Source: JAIBJN01 sp963825255 (lineage in GTDB: Bacteria > Actinomycetota > Thermoleophilia > Gaiellales > Gaiellaceae). From it: DNA of 64,000 nt. The notes beneath the pieces were generated by a model. That model was not told the origin of the DNA, made no database searches, and saw only the letters and a list, made by a program, of their open reading frames with translations. The stretch covers positions 186,001-250,000 of the forward strand of contig CAWGSF010000001.1 of NCBI GenBank assembly GCA_963825255.1, read 5' to 3'. Below, piece by piece: positions 46,182 to 54,683 of this stretch (position 1 is its first letter; each line of letters starts with the position of its first letter). A program made the position numbers and the translations under genes.

Positions 46182-46652
46182 AGCGTCAGGTAGTCCTGGC
46201 CGACGTGGACGAGGGCGGGCCCGTTGCTTCCCCGCTCGACGGAGAACACCTCGCCGACGAAGAGCGAGTGGTCTCCGGTCGCGTGCTCGGCGACGCACGT
46301 GCACTCGAGCCAGCCGAGCGCGCCCTCGAGGAGCGGGGCGCCCGAGGAGCCCTCCCGCCAGGCGATCCCGTGCCAGTGCGCGAGCGGCGGCACGCCGCGC
46401 GCGAAGTGCTGCGCCACGGCCTCCTGACCGCCGGCGAGCAGGCTGAGGGCGAATGTCCCCGCCCGGCGCAGCAGCTCGTGCATCGCCGCCTGGCGGCTGA
46501 TCGCGACGCCGACGAGCGGGGGCTCGAGCGAGAGCGAGACGAACGACCCGACGGTCAGGCCCAGGCGGTCGTCGTCGACCGACACCGTCAGCACCACGAC
46601 CCCGGCGGGGTGGCCGCGCAGGAGGGAGCGGAGCTCGTCGCCGAGGCTCAGC
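46178..46652 (-). CDS. Flavin reductase-like FMN-binding split-barrel protein
   Basis: About 158 residues. Flavin-reductase signature HPAGVVVLTVSVDDDRLGLT followed by SFVSLSLEPPLVGVAISRQA and HSLFVGEVFSVERG, typical of NAD(P)H:FMN reductase components that feed two-component monooxygenases. As written it is continuous with the coiled-coil gene, but correcting one base upstream gives that gene its own stop (46649-46651), with the flavin reductase opening at CTG 46652 overlapping it. No ATG/GTG/TTG exists at the expected start. Co-transcribed with the HAD gene. Confidence 0.8.
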
Positions 46653-47190
46653 TCTGCCGCTCGGGCTGGAGCGACGACAGGAGCTCGGGCTCCTCGCGGC
46701 CGGGAGGCGCAGGCCTCCGGGAGGAAGTCGTTCAGCTCGAGCACGAGATCGCGCAGCCGGTCGAGCGCCTGCTGGCGGCGCTCCTCGAGGATCCTGATTT
46801 CGTCGCGGAGGGCTTCGTGGCGCGTCCTGGCCTCTCCCTCGATCCGGCCGGCCATCTCCTGCGCGGCCTCGCGCACGGCGCGGGCGTGCTCCTCCGCGTC
46901 GGCGAGGATCCGTCGCGCCTCCTCCTCCGCCTCGCGACGCTGCTGGGTTCCGTAGCTGTCCACCGCCGAGCGGACGTCCTGCGCGTAGTCCTCGGCATCG
47001 GACCGGGTTCGCTCCGCCTCCCGCGTCAGCTCCTCGATCCGGGAGGACGCGCTGCCCTGCGCCTGGTCGAGGATCGCCGCCGCCTCGGCGCGCGCGTCTG
47101 CGCGCATTCTCTCGGCCGCGTCCTCGGCGGCGCGGAGCACGCCGGCGACGGCCTCCCCGATGTCGGCAGAGCCCTCGGCTCCTCTCCCAC
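46649..47190 (-). CDS. Coiled-coil protein, ATP-synthase-b/DivIVA-like, two frameshifts
   Basis: About 180 residues, nearly all heptad-like helix rich in Ala, Glu and Arg (DAAERMRADARAEAAAILDQ, RREAEEEARRILADAEEHAR, EEARTRHEALRDEIRILEER). Its length and Ala/Arg/Glu-rich character match the subunit-b/DivIVA-like stalk proteins of actinobacteria. GTG 47190 follows GAAGGAGAGG; a one-base shift near 47178 leads into SADIGEAVAGVLRAAED. Another near 46700 restores the end REEPELLSSLQPERQS and a TGA. Possibly a cell-envelope or membrane scaffold; no precise role. Confidence 0.65.
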
Positions 47191-47270
47191 GTCCTCTCCT
47201 TCCTCGACGGCGACGCGCAGCTTAGTGCATCCCACGGGACACGATGCAAGCGGTGCGGCAGACTACGGCC

Positions 47271-47813
47271 GTGCCGCACATCCGACTGACCGACGTCGAC
47301 GAGGCGACCGGGCCCCTCGCGAAGGAGTACGCCGCCGCGATGGGGCGGGCGGGGAAGGTCTTCAACATCGTCAAGGCGATGTGCCTGAACCCGACCGTCC
47401 TCAACCGCTCGATGGCGCTCTACGCCGCGATCATGTTCGGCCCGTCGGAGCTGTCGCGGGCCGAGCGGGAGTTGCTGGCGGTCGTCGTCTCGGTCGCGAA
47501 CGACTGCCACTACTGAATTCGCGCGCACGCCGACGACCTCCGTGCCGAGGGCGCACCAGACGAGTTGGCCGAGCACGCGATGCACGACTACCGAAACGCG
47601 GACCTCGAGCCGCGTGTGCGCGCGCTCTGCGATCTCGCGGTCACGATGACGGCGGAGCCGGCGAGCGTCACGCGGGTGCACATGGACGCGCTCCGTGCGC
47701 TGGATTGGAGCGACGCCGCGATCCACGACGCGATCCAGGTGATCTCCTACTTCAACTACATCAACCGGATCGCCGACGCGGTCGGGATCGAGGACGAGCC
47801 CGAGTGGCGCTGA
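47271..47813 (+). CDS. CMD/AhpD-like peroxidase, in-frame TGA at the second redox Cys (putative selenoprotein)
   Basis: About 180 residues of the peroxidase-related carboxymuconolactone decarboxylase family, helical proteins whose CxxC reduces peroxides in the AhpD group. GTG 47271 (VPHIRLTDVDEATGPLAKEY); ATG 47244 is the other option. All blocks are present in one frame: KVFNIVKAMCLNPTVLNRSM, FGPSELSRAERELLAVVVSV, NDCHY, then TGA (47514-47516), then IRAHADDLRAEG, and after it DAIQVISYFNYINRIADAVG. The TGA falls at the second Cys of the family CHYC motif, so the product reads CHYU if TGA encodes selenocysteine (residue 82). No frame change is involved, unlike the errors elsewhere. TGA serves as a normal stop in other genes here. 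A C-to-A error is the alternative. Confidence 0.75.
47521..47554 (+). promoter_or_regulatory. Candidate bacterial SECIS hairpin
   Basis: Starts four bases after the in-frame TGA. Outer stem of four pairs (47521-47524 with 47551-47554), a five-base bulge, inner stem of five pairs (47525-47529 GCACG with 47541-47545 CGTGC) and an 11-base apical loop that begins 14 bases after TGA. This position is like that of the E. coli fdhF element. In a GC-rich coding region hairpins are common, so this alone is weak. Confidence 0.4.
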
Positions 47814-47849
47814 CGGCCGGCCCGGCCACCATCTAGGCTCCCGCTCGCC

Positions 47850-49193
47850 ATGAAGATCGTCGTCCTCGGGGCCGGCCAGGTCGGTACGACCATCGTCGAG
47901 GCGCTGCACTCCGACCACGAGCTGACGGTCGTCGACCTCGACGCGGCCCGCCTCCAGGCCATCGGCTATCGCTACGACGTCCGCTCGGTGACCGGCAACG
48001 GGGCGACGCGGCGAGTCCTCCAGGACGCGGGCATCGAGGCGGCCGACCTCATGATCGCCTGCACGTCGCGGGACGAGATCAACCTCGTCGCCGCGACGCT
48101 CGTGAAGAAGCTCTCGCCGGCGCTGACGATCGTCCGCACCTCGAACCCCGAGTACCTCGAGGCGTGGCACGAGCGCCAGATCGAGGTCGACTTCATGGTC
48201 TCCTCCGAGCTCGAGACAGCGCACGCCGTCTCGCGCACGATCGGCGTGCCGGCGGCCAAGCAGACCGACATCTTCGCCGACGGCCAGGTCCAGATCGTCG
48301 AGTTCGACGTCCCGCTCGGGGGAGACGGGGCGACCGGGCCGTACCGAGAGCTCGTCGGGCCTCCGCTCAAGGAGGCGACGATCCCGAAGGACTCGAAGGT
48401 CGCGGCGATCATCCGGGCCGACAGCATGCTCGTGCCCCGCGGCGACCAGGCGATCGCGCCGGGCGACCGGATCATCGTCATCGGCTCGCCCAGCGCCGCG
48501 CGGGAGTGGGGAAGGATCATGGCCCGCGGCCAGCACACCGTGGGCGACGTCGTCATCTTCGGCGCGGGTGCCACCGGGCTCGCCATCGCACAGGTCCTCC
48601 TCGAGGAGCAGCACATCCGTGTCCGCGTCGTCGAGCCGCGGGAGGAGCGCGCCCGGGAGGTCGCCGAGGAGCTCCCCGAGGCCCGCGTCTACTGCGCCTC
48701 GGGGATCGACTCGGAGTTCATCGAGCGCGAGCGGATCGGGCATGCCCGCGCCGCGGTCTTCGCGATGCGCGAGGACGCGAAGAACCTGTACGCGGCGATG
48801 CTGGCCAAGGTGCACGGCATCGGCTTCACGATCGGGATCGTCCACGAGCCGTTCTCGATCGAGGTCTTCGAGCGCGCCGGGATCGACGTGGCCGTCAACC
48901 CGCGCTCGGTGACGGCCGAGGAGATCGTTCGCTTCGCCCACGACCCGCGGATCCGCCAGCTCGCCATGCTCGAGGGCGATCGCTACGAGGTCCTCGACAT
49001 CACCGTGCGCGAGAGCAGCCGGCTCGTCGGCAGGCCCTTCAAGGAGCTGCCGATGACCGGCTCGCTGATCGGCGCGATCGTCCGCGACGGCAGCGCGATC
49101 TTCCCGCACGGCGAGGACCAGCTCGAGCCCGGCGACCGCGCGATCATCTTCACCGAGTCGCGGCGGGTTGCCGAGGTCGAGAAGGCTTTGTGA
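47850..49193 (+). CDS. trkA: Trk potassium uptake protein TrkA
   Basis: Cytoplasmic nucleotide-gated regulator of K+ uptake, 447 residues with two RCK halves. Each starts with a Rossmann motif: MKIVVLGAGQVGTTIVEAL (1-19) and VVIFGAGATGLAIAQVL (about 235-251), each followed by a TrkA-C domain (about 145-220 and 370-447). ATG 47850. Its TGA overlaps the trkH start in GTGA, so the complex is co-translated. No separate promoter between. Confidence 0.95.
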   Translation: MKIVVLGAGQVGTTIVEALHSDHELTVVDLDAARLQAIGYRYDVRSVTGNGATRRVLQDAGIEAADLMIACTSRDEINLVAATLVKKLSPALTIVRTSNPEYLEAWHERQIEVDFMVSSELETAHAVSRTIGVPAAKQTDIFADGQVQIVEFDVPLGGDGATGPYRELVGPPLKEATIPKDSKVAAIIRADSMLVPRGDQAIAPGDRIIVIGSPSAAREWGRIMARGQHTVGDVVIFGAGATGLAIAQVLLEEQHIRVRVVEPREERAREVAEELPEARVYCASGIDSEFIERERIGHARAAVFAMREDAKNLYAAMLAKVHGIGFTIGIVHEPFSIEVFERAGIDVAVNPRSVTAEEIVRFAHDPRIRQLAMLEGDRYEVLDITVRESSRLVGRPFKELPMTGSLIGAIVRDGSAIFPHGEDQLEPGDRAIIFTESRRVAEVEKAL

Positions 49194-50716
49194 GCGCTGC
49201 CGCGGAGCGGCTCCGCGTCAGCGTCGAGGTCGGCGCGGCGCTCAACCTCGTCGGCTCGCTGGTCAAGTACCTGTCGCTCGCCTTCCTGTTCCCGACAGCG
49301 CTTGCACTCGGCTACTCGGAGTCGCCCTGGCCGTTCGTGCTCGCCGGCCTGATGACCGCCGCCTTCGGGTACGGGCTCGAGCGCGTGACCCGCGGGAAGG
49401 AGCGCGTAGGCATCCGCGAGGGCTTCCTCGTCGTCGCCCTGACCTGGGTCCTGGGCGCCGCGGTCGTCTCGCTCCCCTACCTCCTCTCCGGCGAAGACCA
49501 GCTCTCGCACCCGGTCGACGCGTACTTCGAGTCGATGTCGGGCATGACCACGACCGGCGCGAGCGTTCTCACGGACATCCCCGCGGTGGGCCGCTCGCTC
49601 CTCATGTGGCGGCAGTTCAGCCAGTGGCTCGGCGGCATGGGGATCATCGTCCTCGCCCTCGCCGTGCTGCCGCGCCTGCGCGTGGGCGGGCGCCAGCTGA
49701 TGGAGTCGGAGCTTCCCGGCCCCGAGCTCGACGCGCTCACCGTCTCCATCAAGGACACGGCCCGCCGGCTCTGGCTCCTGTACGTGGCCTTGACCGCGGT
49801 GCTCATCCTCATCCTCGCCACCCTCGGGTGGGCAGGGGTCGACGAGCGCATGGGCCTCTACGAGTCAGTTGCCTATGCGTTCACGACCATGCCGACGGGC
49901 GGCTTCGGCACGGAGCCCACGTCGGCCGAGCTGTTCGCACCCGCCTCCCAGTGGGTTCTCGTCCTCTTCATGGCGATCGCCGGAGCCAACTTCGCGCTCC
50001 TCTACCGGGCCCTGCCGCGGCGGCGGCCGGCGGCGCTCCTCCGGGACGAGGAGTTTCGGTTGTACGTCGGCCTGCTCGTCGGCGGCTCGCTCCTGCTTGC
50101 GGTCATCCTCTGGGACGCCGGCCTCCACACGGGCGAAAGCGCCTTCCGGACCGGGACATTCCAGGCGGTCTCGATGATGACGACGACCGGCTACGGGAGC
50201 ACCGACTTCGCCACCTGGGTCGTCACCGTGCCCGCGGCGGCGATGATCCTCGTCGCGCTGATGTTCCCGGGCGGCTCCGCGGGGTCCACCGGCGGCTCGA
50301 TCAAGGTCGTCCGGCACCTCGTGATCGGGAAGGTTCTCCGGCGGGAGCTCGACCAGACCCTCCACCCGGAGTACGTGGCGCCGATCCGGATCAACCGCTT
50401 CACGGTCGACGAGCGGACCGTGCGGGCGGTGATCGCCTTCGTCCTGCTCTACGTCGGCATCTTCGTCGCGGGGTCGGTCCTCCTGCTTCTGGACGCGCAC
50501 CGGGTGGGGCTGGAGCTGTCGCCCTTCGACGCCATCGCCGCTTCGGCGACGACGCTCGGGAACGTCGGGCCGGGGTTCGGCTTCGCGGGGCCGATGGGCT
50601 CGTTCGCGCCGTTCAGCGACGTCTCCAAGGTGATCATGACCGCCCTCATGTGGGCCGGCCGCCTCGAGATCGTCCCGGTGGTCGCCTTGCTGACGCGCTC
50701 CTACTGGCGCGCCTGA
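49190..50716 (+). CDS. trkH: Trk potassium uptake membrane subunit TrkH
   Basis: Pore-forming K+ transporter, 508 residues, four M1-P-M2 repeats. Filter-like loops are visible: SGMTTTGASVL (about 120), TTMPTGGFGTEP (about 235), VSMMTTTGYGSTDF (about 330) and the fourth SATTLGNVGPGFG (about 455), each with the conserved glycine. Partner TrkA directly upstream, GTGA overlap. GTG 49190. Confidence 0.95.
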   Translation: MSAAAERLRVSVEVGAALNLVGSLVKYLSLAFLFPTALALGYSESPWPFVLAGLMTAAFGYGLERVTRGKERVGIREGFLVVALTWVLGAAVVSLPYLLSGEDQLSHPVDAYFESMSGMTTTGASVLTDIPAVGRSLLMWRQFSQWLGGMGIIVLALAVLPRLRVGGRQLMESELPGPELDALTVSIKDTARRLWLLYVALTAVLILILATLGWAGVDERMGLYESVAYAFTTMPTGGFGTEPTSAELFAPASQWVLVLFMAIAGANFALLYRALPRRRPAALLRDEEFRLYVGLLVGGSLLLAVILWDAGLHTGESAFRTGTFQAVSMMTTTGYGSTDFATWVVTVPAAAMILVALMFPGGSAGSTGGSIKVVRHLVIGKVLRRELDQTLHPEYVAPIRINRFTVDERTVRAVIAFVLLYVGIFVAGSVLLLLDAHRVGLELSPFDAIAASATTLGNVGPGFGFAGPMGSFAPFSDVSKVIMTALMWAGRLEIVPVVALLTRSYWRA

Positions 50717-51366
50717 TCGTCCCGCAGGAGCGCTCCCGCGAGCACGTCTCGCGCCTGGCTGAGCGCGCCGGGGGCGATCTGGTGCGCGACGGGGTCCTCG
50801 CGGTAGCGCACGTCCGCGCCGGCGCCCTCGAGGCGCTCGCGCGCGTCGTGCCCCCACTCGACGCCGATGATGGGGTCGTACGTGCCGTGCGAGATCGAGA
50901 CGGGGAGGCCGGCCCGGCTCTCCAGGTCGAGCTCGAAGCCGTCGACGCGCGGGATGAACCCGCTCATGGCCAGGATGGCCGCGGGCCGCGGGCGGCCGGC
51001 GGCGAGGCCGAGCGCGTAGGACATGACCGCGCCCTGCGAGAAACCGCCGAACGCCGTGCGCCCGGGGTCGACTCCTGCCTCTACGAGCGCTCCGTCGAGC
51101 CAGGACGACGCCTGCGCGAAGGTCGCGACGAAGGTCTCCCGGTCCGGATAGCCGATCTCGCGCACGACATACCAGTGCGCGCCGCCGGGCGGGAGCGCGA
51201 GCGGGCCCCGCGGGAGGATGCCGACGAGGCGCCGCTCGGGGTCGAGAAGCTCGAGGAGCGGAGCGAGATCCTGCTCGTCCGCTCCGCGGCCGTGCAGGAG
51301 CACGAGCGCGCCCTCGGGCGTGCCGGCCGCGGGCCGGACGTCGTGCGCGATGGAGACGCGCTCCAT
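50701..51366 (-). CDS. Phospholipase/carboxylesterase-type alpha/beta hydrolase
   Basis: 221-residue esterase of the carboxylesterase/acyl-protein thioesterase family. Oxyanion LLHGRGADEQDL, nucleophile GGFSQGAVMSYAL (Ser about 117), acid GTYDPIIGVEWG, His near the end in DPVAHQIAPGAL. ATG 51366. Its last 16 bp overlap the convergent trkH 3' end. Cytosolic; probably cleaves short-chain esters. Confidence 0.87.
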   Translation of the reverse strand: MERVSIAHDVRPAAGTPEGALVLLHGRGADEQDLAPLLELLDPERRLVGILPRGPLALPPGGAHWYVVREIGYPDRETFVATFAQASSWLDGALVEAGVDPGRTAFGGFSQGAVMSYALGLAAGRPRPAAILAMSGFIPRVDGFELDLESRAGLPVSISHGTYDPIIGVEWGHDARERLEGAGADVRYREDPVAHQIAPGALSQARDVLAGALLRDDQARQ

Positions 51367-51395
51367 CTCGTGAGCTTAGAGGGGCAGGTGGTGCG

Positions 51396-52301
51396 TCAGC
51401 GCCAGTCGCGGTCGCGCTTCTCGTGCCGGTCGTGGCCGCGGCCGTGGTCGCGATCGTCGTCCCGGCTCCCCCGGCCGTGATGACCGCGGTCGCGGTCGTC
51501 GTCTCGGTCGCGCCAGCCGTGATGGCTACGGTCGTCGCCGCGGTCCCGCGAGCCGTGGTGACCCCGGTCGTCGTCGCGGTCCCGCGAGCCGTGATGGCCG
51601 CGGTCGCCGCCGTCGTCTCGGTCGCGCCAGCCGTGATGGTCACGGTCGTCGCCGCGGTCCCGCGAGCCGTGGTGACCCCGGTCGTCGTCGCGGTCGCGCC
51701 AGCTGTGGTGATCGGAGTCGTCGCCCCGATCGCCTCGATCGTGGCGACCCTTGCAGCGGTCGTGCCGCTCGTGGTGGTGCTCGCAGCGGTCGTCGTCTCG
51801 GTCGCGCCAGCTGTGGTGATCGCGGTCGCGATCGTGGTCTGCGCACTCGTCGTCGTCCGGCGGCGGGGACGGCTCCTCGCCGCCGGGCTCGCCGGGCGCG
51901 CCGGCGGGAGGAGGCGGGCCGTCCGGATTCGAGCCGGAGCCGCCGCCCGGGTGCTGGCCGGGCCGCCCGTTCCCGGAGCCGCCGGGGCTCGTCCGGCCCG
52001 TTCCCGCGGTGGGGGGCGGGGACGCGGAGGCGGACGTGCCGAGGGCTGCCGAACCGGTGGGGGAGGTGGGGGCAGCCTGCGGCCGGGCGGCCGGCGTTGC
52101 CGGGGTCTTGTGCGGTGCGAGCGCCGAGGCGACGACCTGGGCGACCTCGGCCGTCCCGCGGAGCGGGGGCGGCAGATGGTCGAGCACGCGGTCGCCGGGC
52201 AGGATGGCGGGAGCGAGCGCAAGCAGCGTGATGACCGCGCTGAGCGCAACGGTCCATAGAACGTGCGTGCCTAGACGGCTCCCCACCACACCCCTCTCCA
52301 T
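51396..52301 (-). CDS. Secreted/anchored protein with Asp-His-Arg tandem repeats
   Basis: 301 residues. ATG 52301 behind GGAGGGAGG. A hydrophobic segment (VLWTVALSAVITLLALAPAI) is the signal/anchor, then a Pro/Ser/Gly linker (about 65-140). The C-terminal ~150 residues are tandem 12-14-residue units of the type HHGSRDRGDDR / HHSWRDRDDDR / HHGWRDRDDGG, about eight copies, and the underlying DNA repeats likewise (51420-51830). Clusters of His and Asp could bind metal ions outside the cell; that is inference. No known family. Length may be affected by repeat slippage. Confidence 0.65.
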   Translation of the reverse strand: MERGVVGSRLGTHVLWTVALSAVITLLALAPAILPGDRVLDHLPPPLRGTAEVAQVVASALAPHKTPATPAARPQAAPTSPTGSAALGTSASASPPPTAGTGRTSPGGSGNGRPGQHPGGGSGSNPDGPPPPAGAPGEPGGEEPSPPPDDDECADHDRDRDHHSWRDRDDDRCEHHHERHDRCKGRHDRGDRGDDSDHHSWRDRDDDRGHHGSRDRGDDRDHHGWRDRDDGGDRGHHGSRDRDDDRGHHGSRDRGDDRSHHGWRDRDDDRDRGHHGRGSRDDDRDHGRGHDRHEKRDRDWR

Positions 52302-52340
52302 CGGCGTTTCCTCCCTCCGACTTGAACCGTAGCCCACTGT

Positions 52341-53267
52341 CTACGCGGTTGGAACCCCCTCTTCATCCAGGATTCCGCGCAAGGTGCGGGCGTTTTCCGG
52401 CGCCTGGGCAACGGTCGTTCCGTCGGGCCGCCGGCTCCAACGGTTGTTGTTGAAGAGGACGTATACCTCGTCGGCCTGACGACCCAGGTCGGCCAATGGA
52501 CGGGCCCACTCGCGCAGCTCGTCGTCCGAGTAGAGGTAGTCGAAGCGGTCGCTCGCGCTGCCGCCGCGAACGTTCCACGTGGCGGCGTTGCGCCCGTGCA
52601 TGCGCACGTACGCGAGCGGGCTCGTCAAGGCGACGACGGTGGGAACGAGGTTCTTCGCATCCGTCCGCGGGGCATCGACGACGACGTTGGACGCTCCCAG
52701 CTCCTCGAGGAGCGCCAGAGTCTCCGCCCGCCGCTCTTCCTCGAGCCAGCTCCGGTGGCGAAACTCGACGAGCGGACGGTCGCCGCGCAACTGGTCGACC
52801 GCCCAGGACAGGTACTCGCGGGACGAGTCCTTCGCGACGATGTAGGGCGGGAACTGGAGGAGGATGCCGCCGAGCTTCCCGGCCGAGCGCAGCGGTTCGA
52901 GCGCCCGGTGGAAGCGCGCGAAGACCTCGGCGCGCAGCTCCCGGGGAGGCCGGTCGACGCGACCGCGCTCGTCCACCGGCACCGCGTCGCGAAGGTCGGG
53001 CGGAAGCTGCTCGGCCTTCACCGGGTGGCGCGTCATCACGCCGAAGGCCTTCACGTGCATGACGAAGCCGTCGGGCGTCCTCTCGGCCCAGCGCTCGACC
53101 ATGGGCTCGTCGGGCAGCCGGTAGTAGGTCGAGTCGACCTCGACCGTCGAGAAGCGCTCCGCGTAGTAGCGGAGCCGCTCCTCGGCCGAGCGCACGCCCT
53201 TCGGGTACCAGTGCTTCGTCAGCGCCTCGTCGGCCCAGGAGCACGTCCCGATGCGGATCGGGGCCAT
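52341..53267 (-). CDS. DUF72 family protein
   Basis: 308-residue TIM-barrel-like protein of the DUF72 (YecE) family. Signature IRIGTCSWADEALTKHWYPK (N-term), the STVEVDSTYYRLPDE block, GGILLQFPPYI, LVEFRHRSWL, LAYVRMHGRN and EVYVLFNNN are all present. Function unknown; sometimes linked to endonuclease/tRNA genes. ATG 53267. Divergent from TMEM175 gene, 33 bp between starts. Confidence 0.9.
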   Translation of the reverse strand: MAPIRIGTCSWADEALTKHWYPKGVRSAEERLRYYAERFSTVEVDSTYYRLPDEPMVERWAERTPDGFVMHVKAFGVMTRHPVKAEQLPPDLRDAVPVDERGRVDRPPRELRAEVFARFHRALEPLRSAGKLGGILLQFPPYIVAKDSSREYLSWAVDQLRGDRPLVEFRHRSWLEEERRAETLALLEELGASNVVVDAPRTDAKNLVPTVVALTSPLAYVRMHGRNAATWNVRGGSASDRFDYLYSDDELREWARPLADLGRQADEVYVLFNNNRWSRRPDGTTVAQAPENARTLRGILDEEGVPTA

Positions 53268-53300
53268 TGGGCGCCAACGCTAGCGGTGTAGCCTTGTCCG

Positions 53301-53963
53301 GTGCCGCAGCAGGCAGGCGCCCAGGGCATCGCGCGCGGGAGCGCGGAGTTCGGTCGCGTGGCGGGCTTCAGCGACGCGATCTTCGCCATCGCGATGACGC
53401 TGCTCGTCCTCCAGATCGACGTGTCGGGCCTGCCCCGGACGGAGGCAGCTCCCGCGACATGCTCGACGCCCTGAGAGACGCGATCCCCGAGATCGCGAGC
53501 TTCGTCGTCTCCTTCTACGTCATCGGCCGCTACTGGCTCGCGCACCACTGGTTCTACTCGCGGCTCGACCGCCTCGACCGCCGCATGCTCTCGCAGAACC
53601 TCGCTCTACCTCGGGTTCATCGCCTTCCTGCCGTTTCCGACCTCGCTCATCGGGGAGTACGAGCAGAACCCGATCGCCTTCGTCGTCTTCGCGCTCTCGA
53701 TGGCGGCGGTGAGCGCGATGGAGCTGCTCAGCGCCCGTCACGCCTATCGAGAGCGGCTCCTGCGGGCGGGAGCGCCGCCCGGTACCTGGGAGGCGACCCG
53801 GCTCGGCTCCCTCTTCCCGGTCTGCGTGTTCTTCCTCTCGATCCCGATCGCGTTCGTGAACCCGACGCTGGCGCTCCTCTCGTGGTTCGCCCTCGCGCCC
53901 GTCGGCGCGCTCATCAACCGGCGGATGCCGCCGGACGTCAGGGCGTACTTCGGAAGGTACTAG
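53301..53963 (+). CDS. TMEM175-type potassium channel (DUF1211), two frameshifts
   Basis: Six-helix bacterial K+ channel, about 215 residues. GTG 53301. Signature RVAGFSDAIFAIAMTLLVLQ with the FSD motif opens the first helix. Shifts near 53440 and 53610; recoverable blocks are IPEIASFVVSFYVIGRYWLA, HHWFYSRLDRLDRRMLSQN, IAFLPFPTSLIGEY and the C-terminal LSWFALAPVGALINRRMPP. Bacterial members are weakly selective K+ channels. Ten bases upstream of the ABC exporter genes, perhaps co-transcribed. Confidence 0.8.
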
Positions 53964-53972
53964 GCTCACGCC

Positions 53973-54683
53973 GTGGCCGACGCGGCCGTTCGCATCGAGG
54001 GCCTGCGCGTGCGCCGCGGAGGGCGGCTCGTGCTCCCCGGCATCTCGCTCGACGTCGCGCCCGGGATCGTCACCGGCCTGCTCGGGCCCAGCGGATCCGG
54101 GAAGACGACGCTCATGCGTGCCGTCGTCGGCGTCCAGGTCGTCGAGGCGGGTCAGGTCACGGTCCTGGGCCGCCCCGCGGGCTCGAGAGAGCTCCGGCGT
54201 CGGGTGGGATACCTGACGCAGGCGCCGTCGGTCTACGGCGACCTGACCGTCCGCGAGAACCTGCGGTACTTCGCGGGCATCCTCGGGGTGTCGGCCGATC
54301 GGGTCGACGCGACGATCGGGACGGTCGGCCTCGACGAGCACGCCCGCCAGCTCGTCGGCACGCTCTCCGGCGGCGAGACGGCACGCGTCTCCCTCGCCAC
54401 CGCGCTCCTGGGAGAGCCGGACATCCTCGTTCTCGACGAGCCGACGGTCGGCCTCGATCCGGTGCTTCGCCGGGATCTCTGGGGCACCTTTCACCGGCTC
54501 GCGGACGGAGGCGCGACGCTCCTCGTCTCGAGCCACGTGATGGACGAGGCGGCACGCTGCGACGACCTCCTACTCCTGCGCGAGGGCGCGCTCGTCGGCA
54601 CCGGCTCGCCGCAGGAGCTGCTCGAGCGAACCGGGCGAGACGATCTCGAAGGAGCCTTTCTCGAGCTCGCGCAGGGCTCGTGA
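53973..54683 (+). CDS. ABC transporter ATP-binding protein (ABC-2 exporter type)
   Basis: 236-residue ATPase. Walker A GPSGSGKTT (about 38-46), Q-loop YLTQAPSVY, signature LSGGETARVSLA (about 130), Walker B ILVLDEPTVGLDP and H-loop SSHVMDEAA. DrrA/NatA-like exporter ATPase. GTG 53973. The permease start overlaps its stop in GTGA. Confidence 0.93.
   Translation: MADAAVRIEGLRVRRGGRLVLPGISLDVAPGIVTGLLGPSGSGKTTLMRAVVGVQVVEAGQVTVLGRPAGSRELRRRVGYLTQAPSVYGDLTVRENLRYFAGILGVSADRVDATIGTVGLDEHARQLVGTLSGGETARVSLATALLGEPDILVLDEPTVGLDPVLRRDLWGTFHRLADGGATLLVSSHVMDEAARCDDLLLLREGALVGTGSPQELLERTGRDDLEGAFLELAQGS

Noticed and set aside
46178..47140. Natural fusion of a coiled-coil domain to a flavin reductase
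   Set aside because: Restoring one base near 46700 gives the coiled-coil protein a charged tail and its own stop right before the reductase, so it is two genes.
45531..49109. Minus-strand open frame of over 1,100 codons across trkA and the CMD gene
   Set aside because: It is mostly antisense to trkA, with an amino-acid make-up (Arg/Asp/Leu-rich) typical of GC-rich shadow frames; only the HAD part at its end is real.
51420..51830. Tandem DNA repeats as a CRISPR array
   Set aside because: Units are imperfect, contiguous and in frame with a protein; there are no unique spacers and no cas genes.
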